64,000 bases of DNA from an uncultured Chitinophaga sp. (GTDB lineage Bacteria; Bacteroidota; Bacteroidia; Chitinophagales; Chitinophagaceae): positions 124,001 to 188,000 of the forward strand of contig NZ_CAMLHC010000017.1 of NCBI RefSeq assembly GCF_946479755.1, given 5' to 3'. The position numbers and the translations under genes are program-made. Positions 1-8,397 of the stretch are shown here, in pieces; the first letter of the stretch is position 1; each line of letters begins with the position of its first letter. A model generated the notes under the pieces. It was not told the origin of the DNA, searched no databases, and was given only the letters and a program-made list of their open reading frames with translations.

Positions 1-3000
1 CGACTTTCAGGATGCCCGTATGGTCACTGGGCCGCAGGTCTTCGTTCTCCGCAAAGACGCCGGTTTTAGGTAACATACCTGCTGAATGCACCTGCACCCT
101 GGTCCTGTTGACCTGCGCTGCGTTGATGTTGTATTGCAGGTTCTGCTGCGCCATCGACAATACTTCGTTTACGCCTAACCGTTTGCCCGGCACTTCCTGT
201 GCGGATACTGCGCCGGGAAGGACCAGTAACCCAAGCAGTGCTACTGCGGCAGCTGCCGGCGGTAATTTCTTTTTAAACCCTTCGCTGAAAAGAAGGTATA
301 ACAATGGCAGCACGACCAGCGTCAGGAAAGTGGCGGTCACCAGTCCGCCGATCACGACGGTGGCCAGCGGCCGTTGCACTTCTGCGCCTGCGCCCCTGGA
401 CAAGGCCATGGGCAGGAAGCCGAAAGAGGCTACGGTGGCGGTCATCAGCACGGGACGCAGCCTGATCTTCGTGCCTTCGATCACCCGTTTGATCACGTCG
501 GTGTAACCTTCTTTCTCAAGATTATTAAAGGTGCTGATCAGCACGATCCCGTTCAGTACGGCCACGCCAAACAAGGCGATGAAGCCTACGCCGGCGGATA
601 TACTGAAAGGCATGCCTCTCAGCAGCAGCGCAAACACGCCGCCGATAGCGCTCATAGGGATGGCGGTAAAGATCAGTACTGACTCTTTAACAGAACGGAA
701 GGTGAAATACAGCAGCATAAATATCAGGGCCAATGCTACCGGTACGGCGATCATCAGTCGCGATGACGCTTCCTGCAGGTTTTCAAAAGTGCCGCCATAG
801 GTATAATAATAACCGGAAGGCAGCAGGTTGGCTGCGCCCAGCTTCTGTTGTATATCTTTCACAACGCTTTGTACGTCCCTGTTTTTAACGTTGAAGCCCA
901 CCACAATACGACGCCTGCCGTCTTCCCGGCTGATCTGGGCAGGGCCCTCTTTAAAGGCAATGCTTGCCAGCTGGGAAAGCGGGATCTGGTTGCCGTCAGG
1001 CAGCGCCACAAACAGGTCGCGCACATCGTCAATGGAGGACCGGCTGGCGCTGTCCAGCCTTACCACCATGTCGAACTTGCGCTCGTTCTCAAAAACGACG
1101 CCCGCAGCTTCACCGGCAAAAGCGGTACGTACGGTACGGTTGATGTCTTCTACGTTCATACCGTAAGCCGCTATTTTGGCGCGGTCATATTGTACCGTGA
1201 TCTGCGGCAGGCCGGTGGTCCTTTCAATCTGCGGCTCTGTGGCGCCTTTCACTGATTGCACGATAGCGGCTACCCTGGGGGCCAGGGCGGCCAGCGTATC
1301 TATATTTTCGCCAAAGATCTTGATGGCCACATCCTGCCTTACACCGGTCATCAGTTCATTGAAACGCATCTGTATGGGCTGGTTGGCCTCAAAGAACACA
1401 CCAGGTATGACCTCCAGTTTCTCCATGATAGAGTCGGCCAGTTGGTTGTACGTCTTTACGGTGGTCCATTCAGACTTAGGTTTCAGCAGCACCATGAGGT
1501 CGGTCGCTTCCGGCGGCATGGGATCGGTAGGCACTTCCGCGCTGCCGGTTTTGCCCACCACCATTTTCACTTCAGGAAAAGTGCGGATGATCCGGCTGGC
1601 CTGCATGGACGTTTCAATGCTCTGCGACAGGGAGGTGCCCTGCGGCAGGATACAGTGGAAAGCAAAATCCCCTTCTTCCAGCTGCGGGATAAACTCGCCG
1701 CCCATGCGGCTGAAGAGCACTACCGCTATGCCGAAGATGGCAATGGTAACGGCTACCACCGCTACTTTAAAGCGGATGGCCCAGGCCAGCACCGGCGCAT
1801 ACAGCCGGTGGAAGAAATCCATGATCCTGTCGGAGAAGTTCTTTTTATGGGTCACCTTTTTGGGTAGTATCAGCGCGCTGACCATAGGGATGTAGGTCAG
1901 CGACAGTATCAGCGCTCCCAGGATGGCGAAAGCCACTGTCTGCGCCATCGGTTTGAACATCTTGCCTTCGATGCCTACCAGCGTCAGGATGGGGATATAA
2001 ACGATCATGATGATGATCTCCCCGAAAGCGGCGCTGTTACGGATCTTGGAAGCGGAAAGATAGACTTCCTCGTCCATCTCCGCCTGGGTAAGTTTCCGGG
2101 TCGACGTCCGCAGCCCCAGGTGGTGCAGCGTGGCTTCCACGATGATCACGGCACCGTCCACAATCAGCCCGAAGTCTATTGCGCCAAGGCTCATCAGGTT
2201 GGCGCTGACGCCGAATGCGTTCATCATCCCCAGCGCAAAAAGCATCGACAGGGGAATGGCAGACGCCACGATCAGCCCTGCGCGGAAATTGCCGAGGAAC
2301 AGCACCAGTACGAAAATAACGATCAGGGCGCCTTCTATGAGGTTGGTTTTTACGGTATTGATGGCCCTGTCCACCAGGTCTGTCCTGTCGAGGTATGCCT
2401 CGATCACAACATCTTCCGGTAATGATTTTTGGATGGTTTTGAGTTTTTCTTTTACGCGGGTAACAACGGCGGCGCTGTTAGCGCCTTTCAGCATCATCAC
2501 AATGCCGCCTACGACTTCCTTTTCCCCGTTATAGGTGACGGAGCCGTAGCGGATAGCGCTTCCCAGCCTGACTTCCGCCACATCTCTTACCAGCACCGGA
2601 ATACCGTTCACCGATTTAACCGAGATATTGCGGATGTCTTCCATATTGCCGACAAGGCCGATGCCCCTGATGAAATAGGCATTGGGCTTTTTATCAATAT
2701 AGGCGCCGCCGGTATTTTCATTGTTTTTGGTCAGCGCATTAAAAATCTCCGGCATGGTGATGTTCATGCCTTTGAGTTTGGCGGGATTGACCGCCACCTC
2801 GTACTGCTTGAGCAGTCCGCCGAAGCTGTTCACTTCTGCGATGCCCTTGGTGCCATACAGCTGGCGGGCTACGATCCAGTCCTGCATAGTGCGCAGGTCC
2901 ATGGCCGTATATTTGTTTTCCGACCCTTTTTTGGGGTGAAGGATATATTGATACACTTCGCCCAGCCCGGTGCTTACCGGCGCCAGCTCGGGCGTGCCGA

Positions 3001-3373
3001 TGCCTTTGGGTATTTTCTGTTCCGCCTCTTTCAGTTTCTCGCCGATCAGCTGACGGGCGAAATAGATGTCTACATCGTCTTCAAACACTACGGTGATGAC
3101 AGACAGGCCAAACCTGGAAATGGAGCGCATCTCCACGAGGTCGGGCAGGTTGGCCAGGCTCTGCTCAATCGGATAGGTCACCAGTTGCTCTGTTTCCTGC
3201 GCCGCCAGTGTAGGCGTTTGCGTGATGATCTGTACCTGGTTGTTGGTAATGTCCGGTACGGCGTCCACCGGCAAACGCAGGGCGCTCCACACGCCCCAGA
3301 CGATCAGCGCCAGCGTGAACAGGCCGATGATCAGCTTGTTCTTTATACTAAAATGAATAATTCTGTTAAGCAT
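1..3373 (-). CDS. CusA/CzcA-family heavy-metal RND efflux pump fused to a TolC-like domain (3' end beyond window)
   Basis: Inner-membrane RND pump exporting metal cations by proton antiport. The frame stays open from the ATG at 3371-3373 to the window edge (about 1124 residues). The N-terminus (MLNRIIHFSIKNK, then a transmembrane helix and LPVDAVPDITNNQVQI) and the mid-protein motif GAIDFGLIVDG followed by VIIVE are CzcA/CusA hallmarks; the Asp and Glu lie in the proton-relay helix. The last RND helices end near residue 1035. Instead of a stop, the frame continues through a signal-like hydrophobic stretch ending in VSAQ and then GVNEVLSMAQQNLQYN, which looks like the start of a TolC-type outer-membrane efflux protein. 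Pump-TolC fusions are known in Bacteroidetes. The periplasmic adaptor gene would be expected further downstream, outside the window. The DUF6660 gene lies 213 nt upstream on the same strand. Confidence 0.93.
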   Translation of the reverse strand, partial: MLNRIIHFSIKNKLIIGLFTLALIVWGVWSALRLPVDAVPDITNNQVQIITQTPTLAAQETEQLVTYPIEQSLANLPDLVEMRSISRFGLSVITVVFEDDVDIYFARQLIGEKLKEAEQKIPKGIGTPELAPVSTGLGEVYQYILHPKKGSENKYTAMDLRTMQDWIVARQLYGTKGIAEVNSFGGLLKQYEVAVNPAKLKGMNITMPEIFNALTKNNENTGGAYIDKKPNAYFIRGIGLVGNMEDIRNISVKSVNGIPVLVRDVAEVRLGSAIRYGSVTYNGEKEVVGGIVMMLKGANSAAVVTRVKEKLKTIQKSLPEDVVIEAYLDRTDLVDRAINTVKTNLIEGALIVIFVLVLFLGNFRAGLIVASAIPLSMLFALGMMNAFGVSANLMSLGAIDFGLIVDGAVIIVEATLHHLGLRTSTRKLTQAEMDEEVYLSASKIRNSAAFGEIIIMIVYIPILTLVGIEGKMFKPMAQTVAFAILGALILSLTYIPMVSALILPKKVTHKKNFSDRIMDFFHRLYAPVLAWAIRFKVAVVAVTIAIFGIAVVLFSRMGGEFIPQLEEGDFAFHCILPQGTSLSQSIETSMQASRIIRTFPEVKMVVGKTGSAEVPTDPMPPEATDLMVLLKPKSEWTTVKTYNQLADSIMEKLEVIPGVFFEANQPIQMRFNELMTGVRQDVAIKIFGENIDTLAALAPRVAAIVQSVKGATEPQIERTTGLPQITVQYDRAKIAAYGMNVEDINRTVRTAFAGEAAGVVFENERKFDMVVRLDSASRSSIDDVRDLFVALPDGNQIPLSQLASIAFKEGPAQISREDGRRRIVVGFNVKNRDVQSVVKDIQQKLGAANLLPSGYYYTYGGTFENLQEASSRLMIAVPVALALIFMLLYFTFRSVKESVLIFTAIPMSAIGGVFALLLRGMPFSISAGVGFIALFGVAVLNGIVLISTFNNLEKEGYTDVIKRVIEGTKIRLRPVLMTATVASFGFLPMALSRGAGAEVQRPLATVVIGGLVTATFLTLVVLPLLYLLFSEGFKKKLPPAAAAVALLGLLVLPGAVSAQEVPGKRLGVNEVLSMAQQNLQYNINAAQVNRTRVQVHSAGMLPKTGVFAENEDLRPSDHTGILKV

Positions 3374-3586
3374 ACTTAATGGAAAATTGTATAAAACGGA
3401 TAGCCCGATGATCGCCGGAAAACGACCATCATCTTCGCCATTGCCGGGCGTTTGCAGCCAGGGACCTGCCGTTATACGGACAGGCACGACGCTGCTTTCT
3501 GCCATAGACAACAATGACATGGAAGGTTATGGGAAAGCTGTTTGCCGCATCAGCAGGCAAAAGACATTCAGTATGGAAAGTGATGA

Positions 3587-3895
3587 TCAGGCCCGGGGAG
3601 GCTGCCAGACAGGCTGTGGAAGGTCTGAAATAATGCCGGCGGGCATTTCGGAGTAACTAAAAATGGTATGGGAGGCCGGAACCGGTGCGAAATATACAAG
3701 GGAGATGATCACGGGCGCAGCGCAACAACTGCAGGCACAAAACGGGGAACAGAAATCTTTGTGCTCATGCTGATGGGTGGCATTATCCGCCTGGTAGCTG
3801 CTGCTTGCCGTACCGGACAGTGGCAGCTCGTCGCTGCACGAAATTGTGCCAAGCGCCAACAGGACAATACTCAATATGACTGCAAAAAATCTCAC
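3587..3895 (-). CDS. DUF6660-family small secreted protein next to a metal efflux pump
   Basis: A 102-aa protein from a GTG start (MRFFAVILSIVLLALG), chosen because the upstream frame holds no ATG and the signal peptide begins there. After the cleavage region (SCSDELPL) come a His-containing segment (HQHEHKD) and a dense cysteine cluster, CSPFCACSCC, which I recognise from DUF6660 proteins found beside CusA/CzcA pumps in Bacteroidetes. The Cys and His content suggests metal binding in the envelope; that is inference. A perfect Bacteroidetes -7 element (TATTTTTG, minus strand, 3901-3908) lies so close to the GTG that the transcript would be leaderless or nearly so. Confidence 0.72.
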   Translation of the reverse strand: MRFFAVILSIVLLALGTISCSDELPLSGTASSSYQADNATHQHEHKDFCSPFCACSCCAAPVIISLVYFAPVPASHTIFSYSEMPAGIISDLPQPVWQPPRA

Positions 3896-3900
3896 GTGAA

Positions 3901-3908
3901 CAAAAATA
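3901..3908 (-). promoter_or_regulatory. Candidate -7 promoter element for the DUF6660/CusA unit
   Basis: TATTTTTG read on the minus strand matches the Bacteroidetes TAnnTTTG consensus. It ends only a few bases before the GTG start at 3895. No TTG-type -33 element sits at the usual distance, so this is a half-supported promoter. Confidence 0.35.
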
Positions 3909-4007
3909 ACACATTTTACATATGGATAAAGAACTATTATAATAACAATGTTGCAATTTTGGCGTTGTGCCGCTGCATACGTATTGCCGGCAAAGGGCCG
4001 CTGGCGG

Positions 4008-4865
4008 CTAACCTTCCCTGAACCGGGTAGGGGTGATGCCCGCCTGTGCTTTAAAGAAATTGGAGAAATACGCGTGGTCCACAAAGCCCAGTTCAAACGC
4101 GATTTCTTTGATGGAGAGGTCCGTGGTTTGTAACAGCCGTTTGGCTTCCAGCAGTACGCGCTGTTGTATCAGCCTGGTAGCGGATACATGAAGGTTGGTC
4201 TTACAAAGGATATTCAGGTAGTTGGCAGAGATGTTCAGCCTGGCAGCGTAAAATCCCACCCCTTTTTCCTGCTTGTAAAATTTATTGATCAGCATATTGA
4301 AGTTCGCCAGCCTGGGGTTGGACTGAAACACCTTCAGGTCCGTGAAAATGTTTTCCGCTTCTTTGCTCACAATCGCCGCGATAACTGCGGCCCTGGCGCT
4401 GATGATCTCCTGTACGGAGTTGGAGGCGCTCAGCTCATCCCTGATGGCATCAAACTCATACTTCAGCAATTTGAAATTATCGCTGGTCAGCGGGATCACA
4501 GGGTGGTTCATATAATTTGAAAAAGAGAAACGGAAGAAGGGCGCGAAACGTTCGAAAAAATTCGGTTGTATCATCAGCTGGTAGCCGGTGGTGTCGGGCT
4601 TGATGCTCCAGGTATGTACCTGTCCGGGAAACAGCACATGTACCTGTTGATTGGCGATAGGATAATCGTGGAAGTCGATAGTATGCACGCCTTTGGCCGA
4701 TTCAAACAGGTTGATGATAAAAAAATCATGCTTATGCGGCCGGTCAATGTGCCGTTCTCCATGCAGTTCATTGAAGAGCAGGTCTTCCCTGCCGGCCAGC
4801 TGGCCTTTCCTGAACTCCTGGATCCCTAAGACAGGGATGTAGCCGGTGTCGTCATAAATCTTCAT
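4008..4865 (-). CDS. AraC-family transcriptional regulator
   Basis: A 285-aa one-component regulator. Residues 1-170 form a cupin-type sensor (HKHDFFIIN, then FPGQVHTW, the usual AraC ligand-pocket pattern). Residues 185-285 hold two helix-turn-helix units, with the second-HTH signature IKEIAFELGFVDHAYFSNFFK and the typical TPTRFRE end. It sits directly upstream of the DUF6660/CusA unit on the same strand (112 nt gap), so it could regulate metal efflux, although AraC proteins with this sensor more often respond to organic ligands. The ligand cannot be read from sequence. Confidence 0.9.
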   Translation of the reverse strand: MKIYDDTGYIPVLGIQEFRKGQLAGREDLLFNELHGERHIDRPHKHDFFIINLFESAKGVHTIDFHDYPIANQQVHVLFPGQVHTWSIKPDTTGYQLMIQPNFFERFAPFFRFSFSNYMNHPVIPLTSDNFKLLKYEFDAIRDELSASNSVQEIISARAAVIAAIVSKEAENIFTDLKVFQSNPRLANFNMLINKFYKQEKGVGFYAARLNISANYLNILCKTNLHVSATRLIQQRVLLEAKRLLQTTDLSIKEIAFELGFVDHAYFSNFFKAQAGITPTRFREG

Positions 4866-4979
4866 ATCAGCAAATTAAGGTGGGCGTTCAGCTTCTAAAA
4901 TATGGAAATTTAGGACAAAAAAAATGGATTGGCCCTGAAAGCACGTGGGCCAATCCATTCTTCATAAGCAAATACCAGG

Positions 4980-5468
4980 TTATTTTTTAGGTTCCGGATG
5001 CGTTGTCGGTGTATGGATAATATCGAAGTAGACCGTTTTGTTGTCGGCATTAGGATAAATACGGTAGGTGAACTCCTGTTTTGTCAGTACGGTGATGTCT
5101 ACTACGCGCGTGAAAAGTACTGCGCCGGCATCGTTTTTTGCGATGATAGTACGGGTTTTGCCGTCGGCGGAAACGCTCCAGTCGCCATGCATTTTAGGGG
5201 AGTCGTCCAGGTTGAACATGGTGAAGGTGCCATCTGCTTTGAAATAGGCGAAGCCTACGAAGTTGGACACGTTCGCGTCGTTCAGCGCTACATTTTCACC
5301 TTTGTTGTTTTTGGCATTGGTGGTTTCCCAGGGTGTGCCGGCAAGTGTTTCACCGGGTGTAAGCGGTTTAGGTTCCGGTTCGCTGTCGTTATCCTTGTTA
5401 CAGCTAAAGAAAAAGACGCTGCATATCGCCAGCAAAAGAACGGCGGTTACTTTTTTTACATGCTTCAT
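4980..5468 (-). CDS. DUF4822-domain lipoprotein
   Basis: A 162-aa lipoprotein: signal peptide with lipobox (VFFFSC, Cys near residue 23), an acidic linker, then one DUF4822 domain (TPWETTNAKNNKGENV, VGFAYFKADGTFTMFN, HGDWSVSADGKTRT). The domain is a small beta-rich fold of unknown function, common in Bacteroidetes and often in extracytoplasmic proteins. A perfect -7 element (TACCTTTG, minus strand, 5491-5498) lies just upstream. The gene appears to be a single transcription unit between the AraC gene and the amidohydrolase. Confidence 0.82.
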   Translation of the reverse strand: MKHVKKVTAVLLLAICSVFFFSCNKDNDSEPEPKPLTPGETLAGTPWETTNAKNNKGENVALNDANVSNFVGFAYFKADGTFTMFNLDDSPKMHGDWSVSADGKTRTIIAKNDAGAVLFTRVVDITVLTKQEFTYRIYPNADNKTVYFDIIHTPTTHPEPKK

Positions 5469-5490
5469 ATCAATGAAATTTTAAGCATTA

Positions 5491-5498
5491 CAAAGGTA
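5491..5498 (-). promoter_or_regulatory. Candidate -7 element of the DUF4822 lipoprotein gene
   Basis: TACCTTTG on the minus strand is an exact TAnnTTTG match, giving a predicted leader of about 15-20 nt. No clear TTG lies at the -33 position. Confidence 0.4.
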
Positions 5499-5575
5499 TC
5501 CGCCCCGTATAAGGAAGCTTTGCGTTTTTCATCCCAAAGCTTGGAAAATTTATCACGGGGCGGTGGACCGTATAT

Positions 5576-6799
5576 TTATAAGAGCACGATATTCCCTTTA
5601 TGTACCAGCGATCTGACCGGTGAAACCCTTGCTACCACTTCAGCGGAGCAGGAAGCATCGAGGAATACGAGATCAGCATCCTGACCGGCTTTCGGCCATT
5701 GCTGGTTGCCTTTGTCATCCAGCGGAAGTACATACCGCGTTGCAAAGGCCAGCGTCCTGGACAGCGCCCATTCGGAGCTGTAGCCATACAGGCCCGCGAT
5801 CAGCTTTGCCTTTTGCAGCATATGGCCCGGGCCGAAAGTATTCCAGTGGTCCTGGATATTATCGTTGCCCACCAGCACTTCTACGCCATGTTTTCTCAAC
5901 AGCGGGATCGGCATGATCGTACCGCCGAAAGGCACGGAAGAGACGATGCCTACGCCGGCTTCCGCCAGGCGGGCGGCTATGCGTTCCGTTTCCAAAGCAG
6001 AAAGATGGCCAAGGACAAAGGCGTGGCTCACAAAGGTTTTACCACGAAGACCGGGGTACTCGTTGGCTTTGTTGATCAGGTATTCGATCGTCTTTACGCC
6101 GGTTTCACCCACTTCATGCAGGTGAATGTCGATGCCCTTATTGTGGTCGATGGCCAGTTGCGTGATCAGGTCCATCGGTTTTTCTATGCTCCCGTCAATG
6201 GAGTACGGGTCTACGCCGCCGATGAAATCGATGTTCATTTTTACCACTTCTTTCAGCAGGGGAGCGGTGTCGGTATAAAACACGCCATGCTGGGGAAAAG
6301 CCACCAGTTCGGCGCCCACCGTTTTTTCCTTGTGTTTCAGCGCTGTTTCGAGATGTTTTAATGAATCGAAACCGGAAGTAGGGTCTACGTTAAAATGGGA
6401 ACGGATATAGTGCGTGCCGTTCGACTGCAGGAAGTCGATCAGCTTTTCCGCCCGCTCCACGGACGTCTTCAGCCATTCAGGGATCATTTTCTGCTCGTAG
6501 GCGATCTGGTCTTTTACGGTTTTTCTTTTGGGTGAAACCGCCTGCCAGGGCAGACCATAGAGCATCTTGTCCAGATGGGCGTGCATATCTTTAAATGCAG
6601 GCAGCATGAGCCAGCCTTTTGCATCAATGGCATTTTTATGGGGATCATTGGGCGTAACAGCCTTTATCTTTCCGCCTTCAGTTTCAACACAGAAAAGCGC
6701 GGTCTTCGTCTTTACGACCTCTTCCCCGTCATACTCAAAGCCCGTTTCCAGCAACACATTTTTAAATGTGTGGCGACTGTCGTTTGTTATTTTATCCAT
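5576..6799 (-). CDS. Cytosine-deaminase-like amidohydrolase (cytoplasmic paralogue)
   Basis: A 407-aa metal-dependent hydrolase of the amidohydrolase superfamily. The metal and catalytic motifs appear in order: DMHAHLDK (HxH, residues about 90-97), GGVDPYSIDG, HLHEVGE, SHAF and GNDN. The HLDK, HLHE, SHxF and GNDN pattern resembles the CodA-type deaminase branch that acts on nitrogen heterocycles; the substrate is unknown. There is no signal peptide. It is closely similar end to end to the divergent gene at 6984-8330, which carries an added N-terminal leader, so the two probably arose by duplication. A large dyad (6865-6943) lies between them. Confidence 0.88.
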   Translation of the reverse strand: MDKITNDSRHTFKNVLLETGFEYDGEEVVKTKTALFCVETEGGKIKAVTPNDPHKNAIDAKGWLMLPAFKDMHAHLDKMLYGLPWQAVSPKRKTVKDQIAYEQKMIPEWLKTSVERAEKLIDFLQSNGTHYIRSHFNVDPTSGFDSLKHLETALKHKEKTVGAELVAFPQHGVFYTDTAPLLKEVVKMNIDFIGGVDPYSIDGSIEKPMDLITQLAIDHNKGIDIHLHEVGETGVKTIEYLINKANEYPGLRGKTFVSHAFVLGHLSALETERIAARLAEAGVGIVSSVPFGGTIMPIPLLRKHGVEVLVGNDNIQDHWNTFGPGHMLQKAKLIAGLYGYSSEWALSRTLAFATRYVLPLDDKGNQQWPKAGQDADLVFLDASCSAEVVARVSPVRSLVHKGNIVLL

Positions 6800-6864
6800 T
6801 GGTTCGATTTTTTATGCTGTGATTACTATGGCAAAGTAAGCGGTAAATATCCCGGAAGTTTTGC

Positions 6865-6943
6865 AGGATCTATACAGATGCTTGAAAGATTTATAATTGG
6901 CAGCGGATTATTGATAAATCTTTCAAGTCCTGTCATGAATCCT
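6865..6943. promoter_or_regulatory. Operator-like interrupted palindrome between divergent amidohydrolase genes
   Basis: Perfect 14-bp arms CTTGAAAGATTTAT (6881-6894) and ATAAATCTTTCAAG (6914-6927) are separated by 19 nt. The symmetry continues outward with ACAG/CTGT and AGGAT (6865-6869)/ATCCT (6939-6943). It lies in the only intergenic gap shared by the two divergent paralogues, which fits a shared operator for a dimeric or tetrameric regulator. Confidence 0.55.
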
Positions 6944-6968
6944 ACACGGAAGGGGAGCAAGGGATAGT

Positions 6969-6976
6969 TATTTTTG
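6969..6976 (+). promoter_or_regulatory. Candidate -7 element of the Tat-type amidohydrolase gene
   Basis: TATTTTTG is an exact TAnnTTTG match ending 7 nt before the ATG at 6984. This would make the message leaderless from 6984, or give a leader of about 12 nt if translation starts at the in-frame ATG at 6996. No -33 TTG is visible. Confidence 0.35.
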
Positions 6977-6983
6977 TAAAAAA

Positions 6984-8330
6984 ATGACTGGGACTATGAA
7001 GAAAACGGAAATTTCCCGCAAGGAATTTATCAGAATGTCCGGCCTGGGGCTGGCGGGAGTGGCCTTTGCCTCCGGTTTGCTGGGCAGTGCGGAGGCATTT
7101 GCCGGCGAGGCAGGAAACAACGGCGGAAAAAGCTACCTGTTAAAGAACGTGCGGCTGGAGACAGGATTTGAATATGAAGAAGGGGAGGTGGTCCACACGA
7201 AGACCGGATTATTTTGCGTCGAGGTCAAAGATGGAAAAATCAGCCGTATTTCCGCCAATAAACCGGGCGCGGCCAACGCTATTGATGCGAAAGGCTGGCT
7301 CATGCTGCCTGCCTTCAGGGATATGCATATCCACCTGGATAAAACGTTCTATGGCGGGCCATGGCAAGCCACGAGGAGAGGTCCGGGTGGCGTAAAAGGG
7401 ATGATTGCCCTTGAACAGAAGATCCTCCCGGAGATGCTGAAAACATCTACCTACAGGGCGGAAAAACTGATAGAACTGCTGCAGTCCAAAGGGACCAGCT
7501 TCGCCAGAAGTCATGTGAACATAGAACCTACGTCCAAACTGCAATCGCTCAATAACCTTTTCAAAGCGCTGGAGAACAAAAAGAGCTCCTTCGGTGCCGA
7601 GCTGGTGGCATTCCCGCAGCATGGCGTTTTTTATACGGACTCCGTGCCCTGGCTGAAGGAATCGGCGAAGATGGATATTGATTTCATCGGCGGGGTAGAT
7701 CCCTATTCCATTGACGGCGCCATCGAAAAAACGATCGATTTTACGGTGCAACTGGCGCTGGACCATAAAAAAGGCATCGATATCCACCTGCATGAATCAG
7801 GAGAATCGGGGCTAAAGACAGTGGAATACCTGATAAAGAAAGTGAACGAGAATCCGGCCCTTCAGCATAAAACATTCCTGAGCCACTGCTTTGTGCTGGG
7901 GCGGATCGATAAGGTGAAGCAGGAGCAGATAGCGGAGCTGCTGGGCGCTGCGGGCATCGGTATTGTGTCCACCATTCCTTTTGGTGGATTGATCATGCCC
8001 ATACCGACGCTCTATAAGCACAACGTGAATGTGATGACCGGCAACGACAGTATCATTGACCACTGGAATACCTTCGGCTCCGGCAGCGTATTGGAGAAAG
8101 CCAATACCATGGCGCAGCTATACGGCTATTCCACGGAGTTTCTGTTATCCAGGAGCCTGAAGCTGGCTACCGGTAACGTGCTGCCGTTGGATGATAAAGG
8201 CGTACAGCAATGGCCCAAAGCCGGCGATGCAGCGGATATGGTGCTGATAGACGCCAGCTGTTCTGCCGAAGCGGTATCCCGGATATCGCCGGTCAGATCG
8301 CTGATCAGCAAAGGACAAATTGTATATTGA
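6984..8330 (+). CDS. Cytosine-deaminase-like amidohydrolase with Tat-like signal (exported paralogue)
   Basis: A 448-aa paralogue of the 5576-6799 protein with the same catalytic pattern (DMHIHLDK, GGVDPYSIDG, HLHESGE, SHCF, GNDS). It has an extra leader of about 45 residues: SRKEFIRMSGLGLAGVAFASG followed by an AEAFAG cleavage region. This resembles a Tat signal with RK in place of RR, so export to the periplasm is likely but not certain. The start could be 6984 or the ATG at 6996 (MKKTEISRK); the nearby -7 element slightly favours 6996. The pair may place the same activity on both sides of the inner membrane. A bidirectional terminator follows. Confidence 0.88.
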   Translation: MTGTMKKTEISRKEFIRMSGLGLAGVAFASGLLGSAEAFAGEAGNNGGKSYLLKNVRLETGFEYEEGEVVHTKTGLFCVEVKDGKISRISANKPGAANAIDAKGWLMLPAFRDMHIHLDKTFYGGPWQATRRGPGGVKGMIALEQKILPEMLKTSTYRAEKLIELLQSKGTSFARSHVNIEPTSKLQSLNNLFKALENKKSSFGAELVAFPQHGVFYTDSVPWLKESAKMDIDFIGGVDPYSIDGAIEKTIDFTVQLALDHKKGIDIHLHESGESGLKTVEYLIKKVNENPALQHKTFLSHCFVLGRIDKVKQEQIAELLGAAGIGIVSTIPFGGLIMPIPTLYKHNVNVMTGNDSIIDHWNTFGSGSVLEKANTMAQLYGYSTEFLLSRSLKLATGNVLPLDDKGVQQWPKAGDAADMVLIDASCSAEAVSRISPVRSLISKGQIVY

Positions 8331-8350
8331 CCAACAGGGCTTATAAACGA

Positions 8351-8374
8351 AAAGGGATGCAGAAGCATCCCTTT
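8351..8374. terminator. Bidirectional rho-independent terminator between convergent genes
   Basis: Stem AAAGGGATGC (8351-8360) / GCATCCCTTT (8365-8374) with a 4-nt loop, A-rich on the left and T-rich on the right. It lies between the convergent amidohydrolase genes ending at 8330 and 8398. Confidence 0.8.
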
Positions 8375-8397
8375 TGTTATTTACTACTAATGACCAT

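Noticed and set aside
2429..3379. 316-aa plus-strand open frame over the metal pump gene
   Set aside because: Antisense shadow of the CusA/CzcA reading frame, which shows all family motifs.
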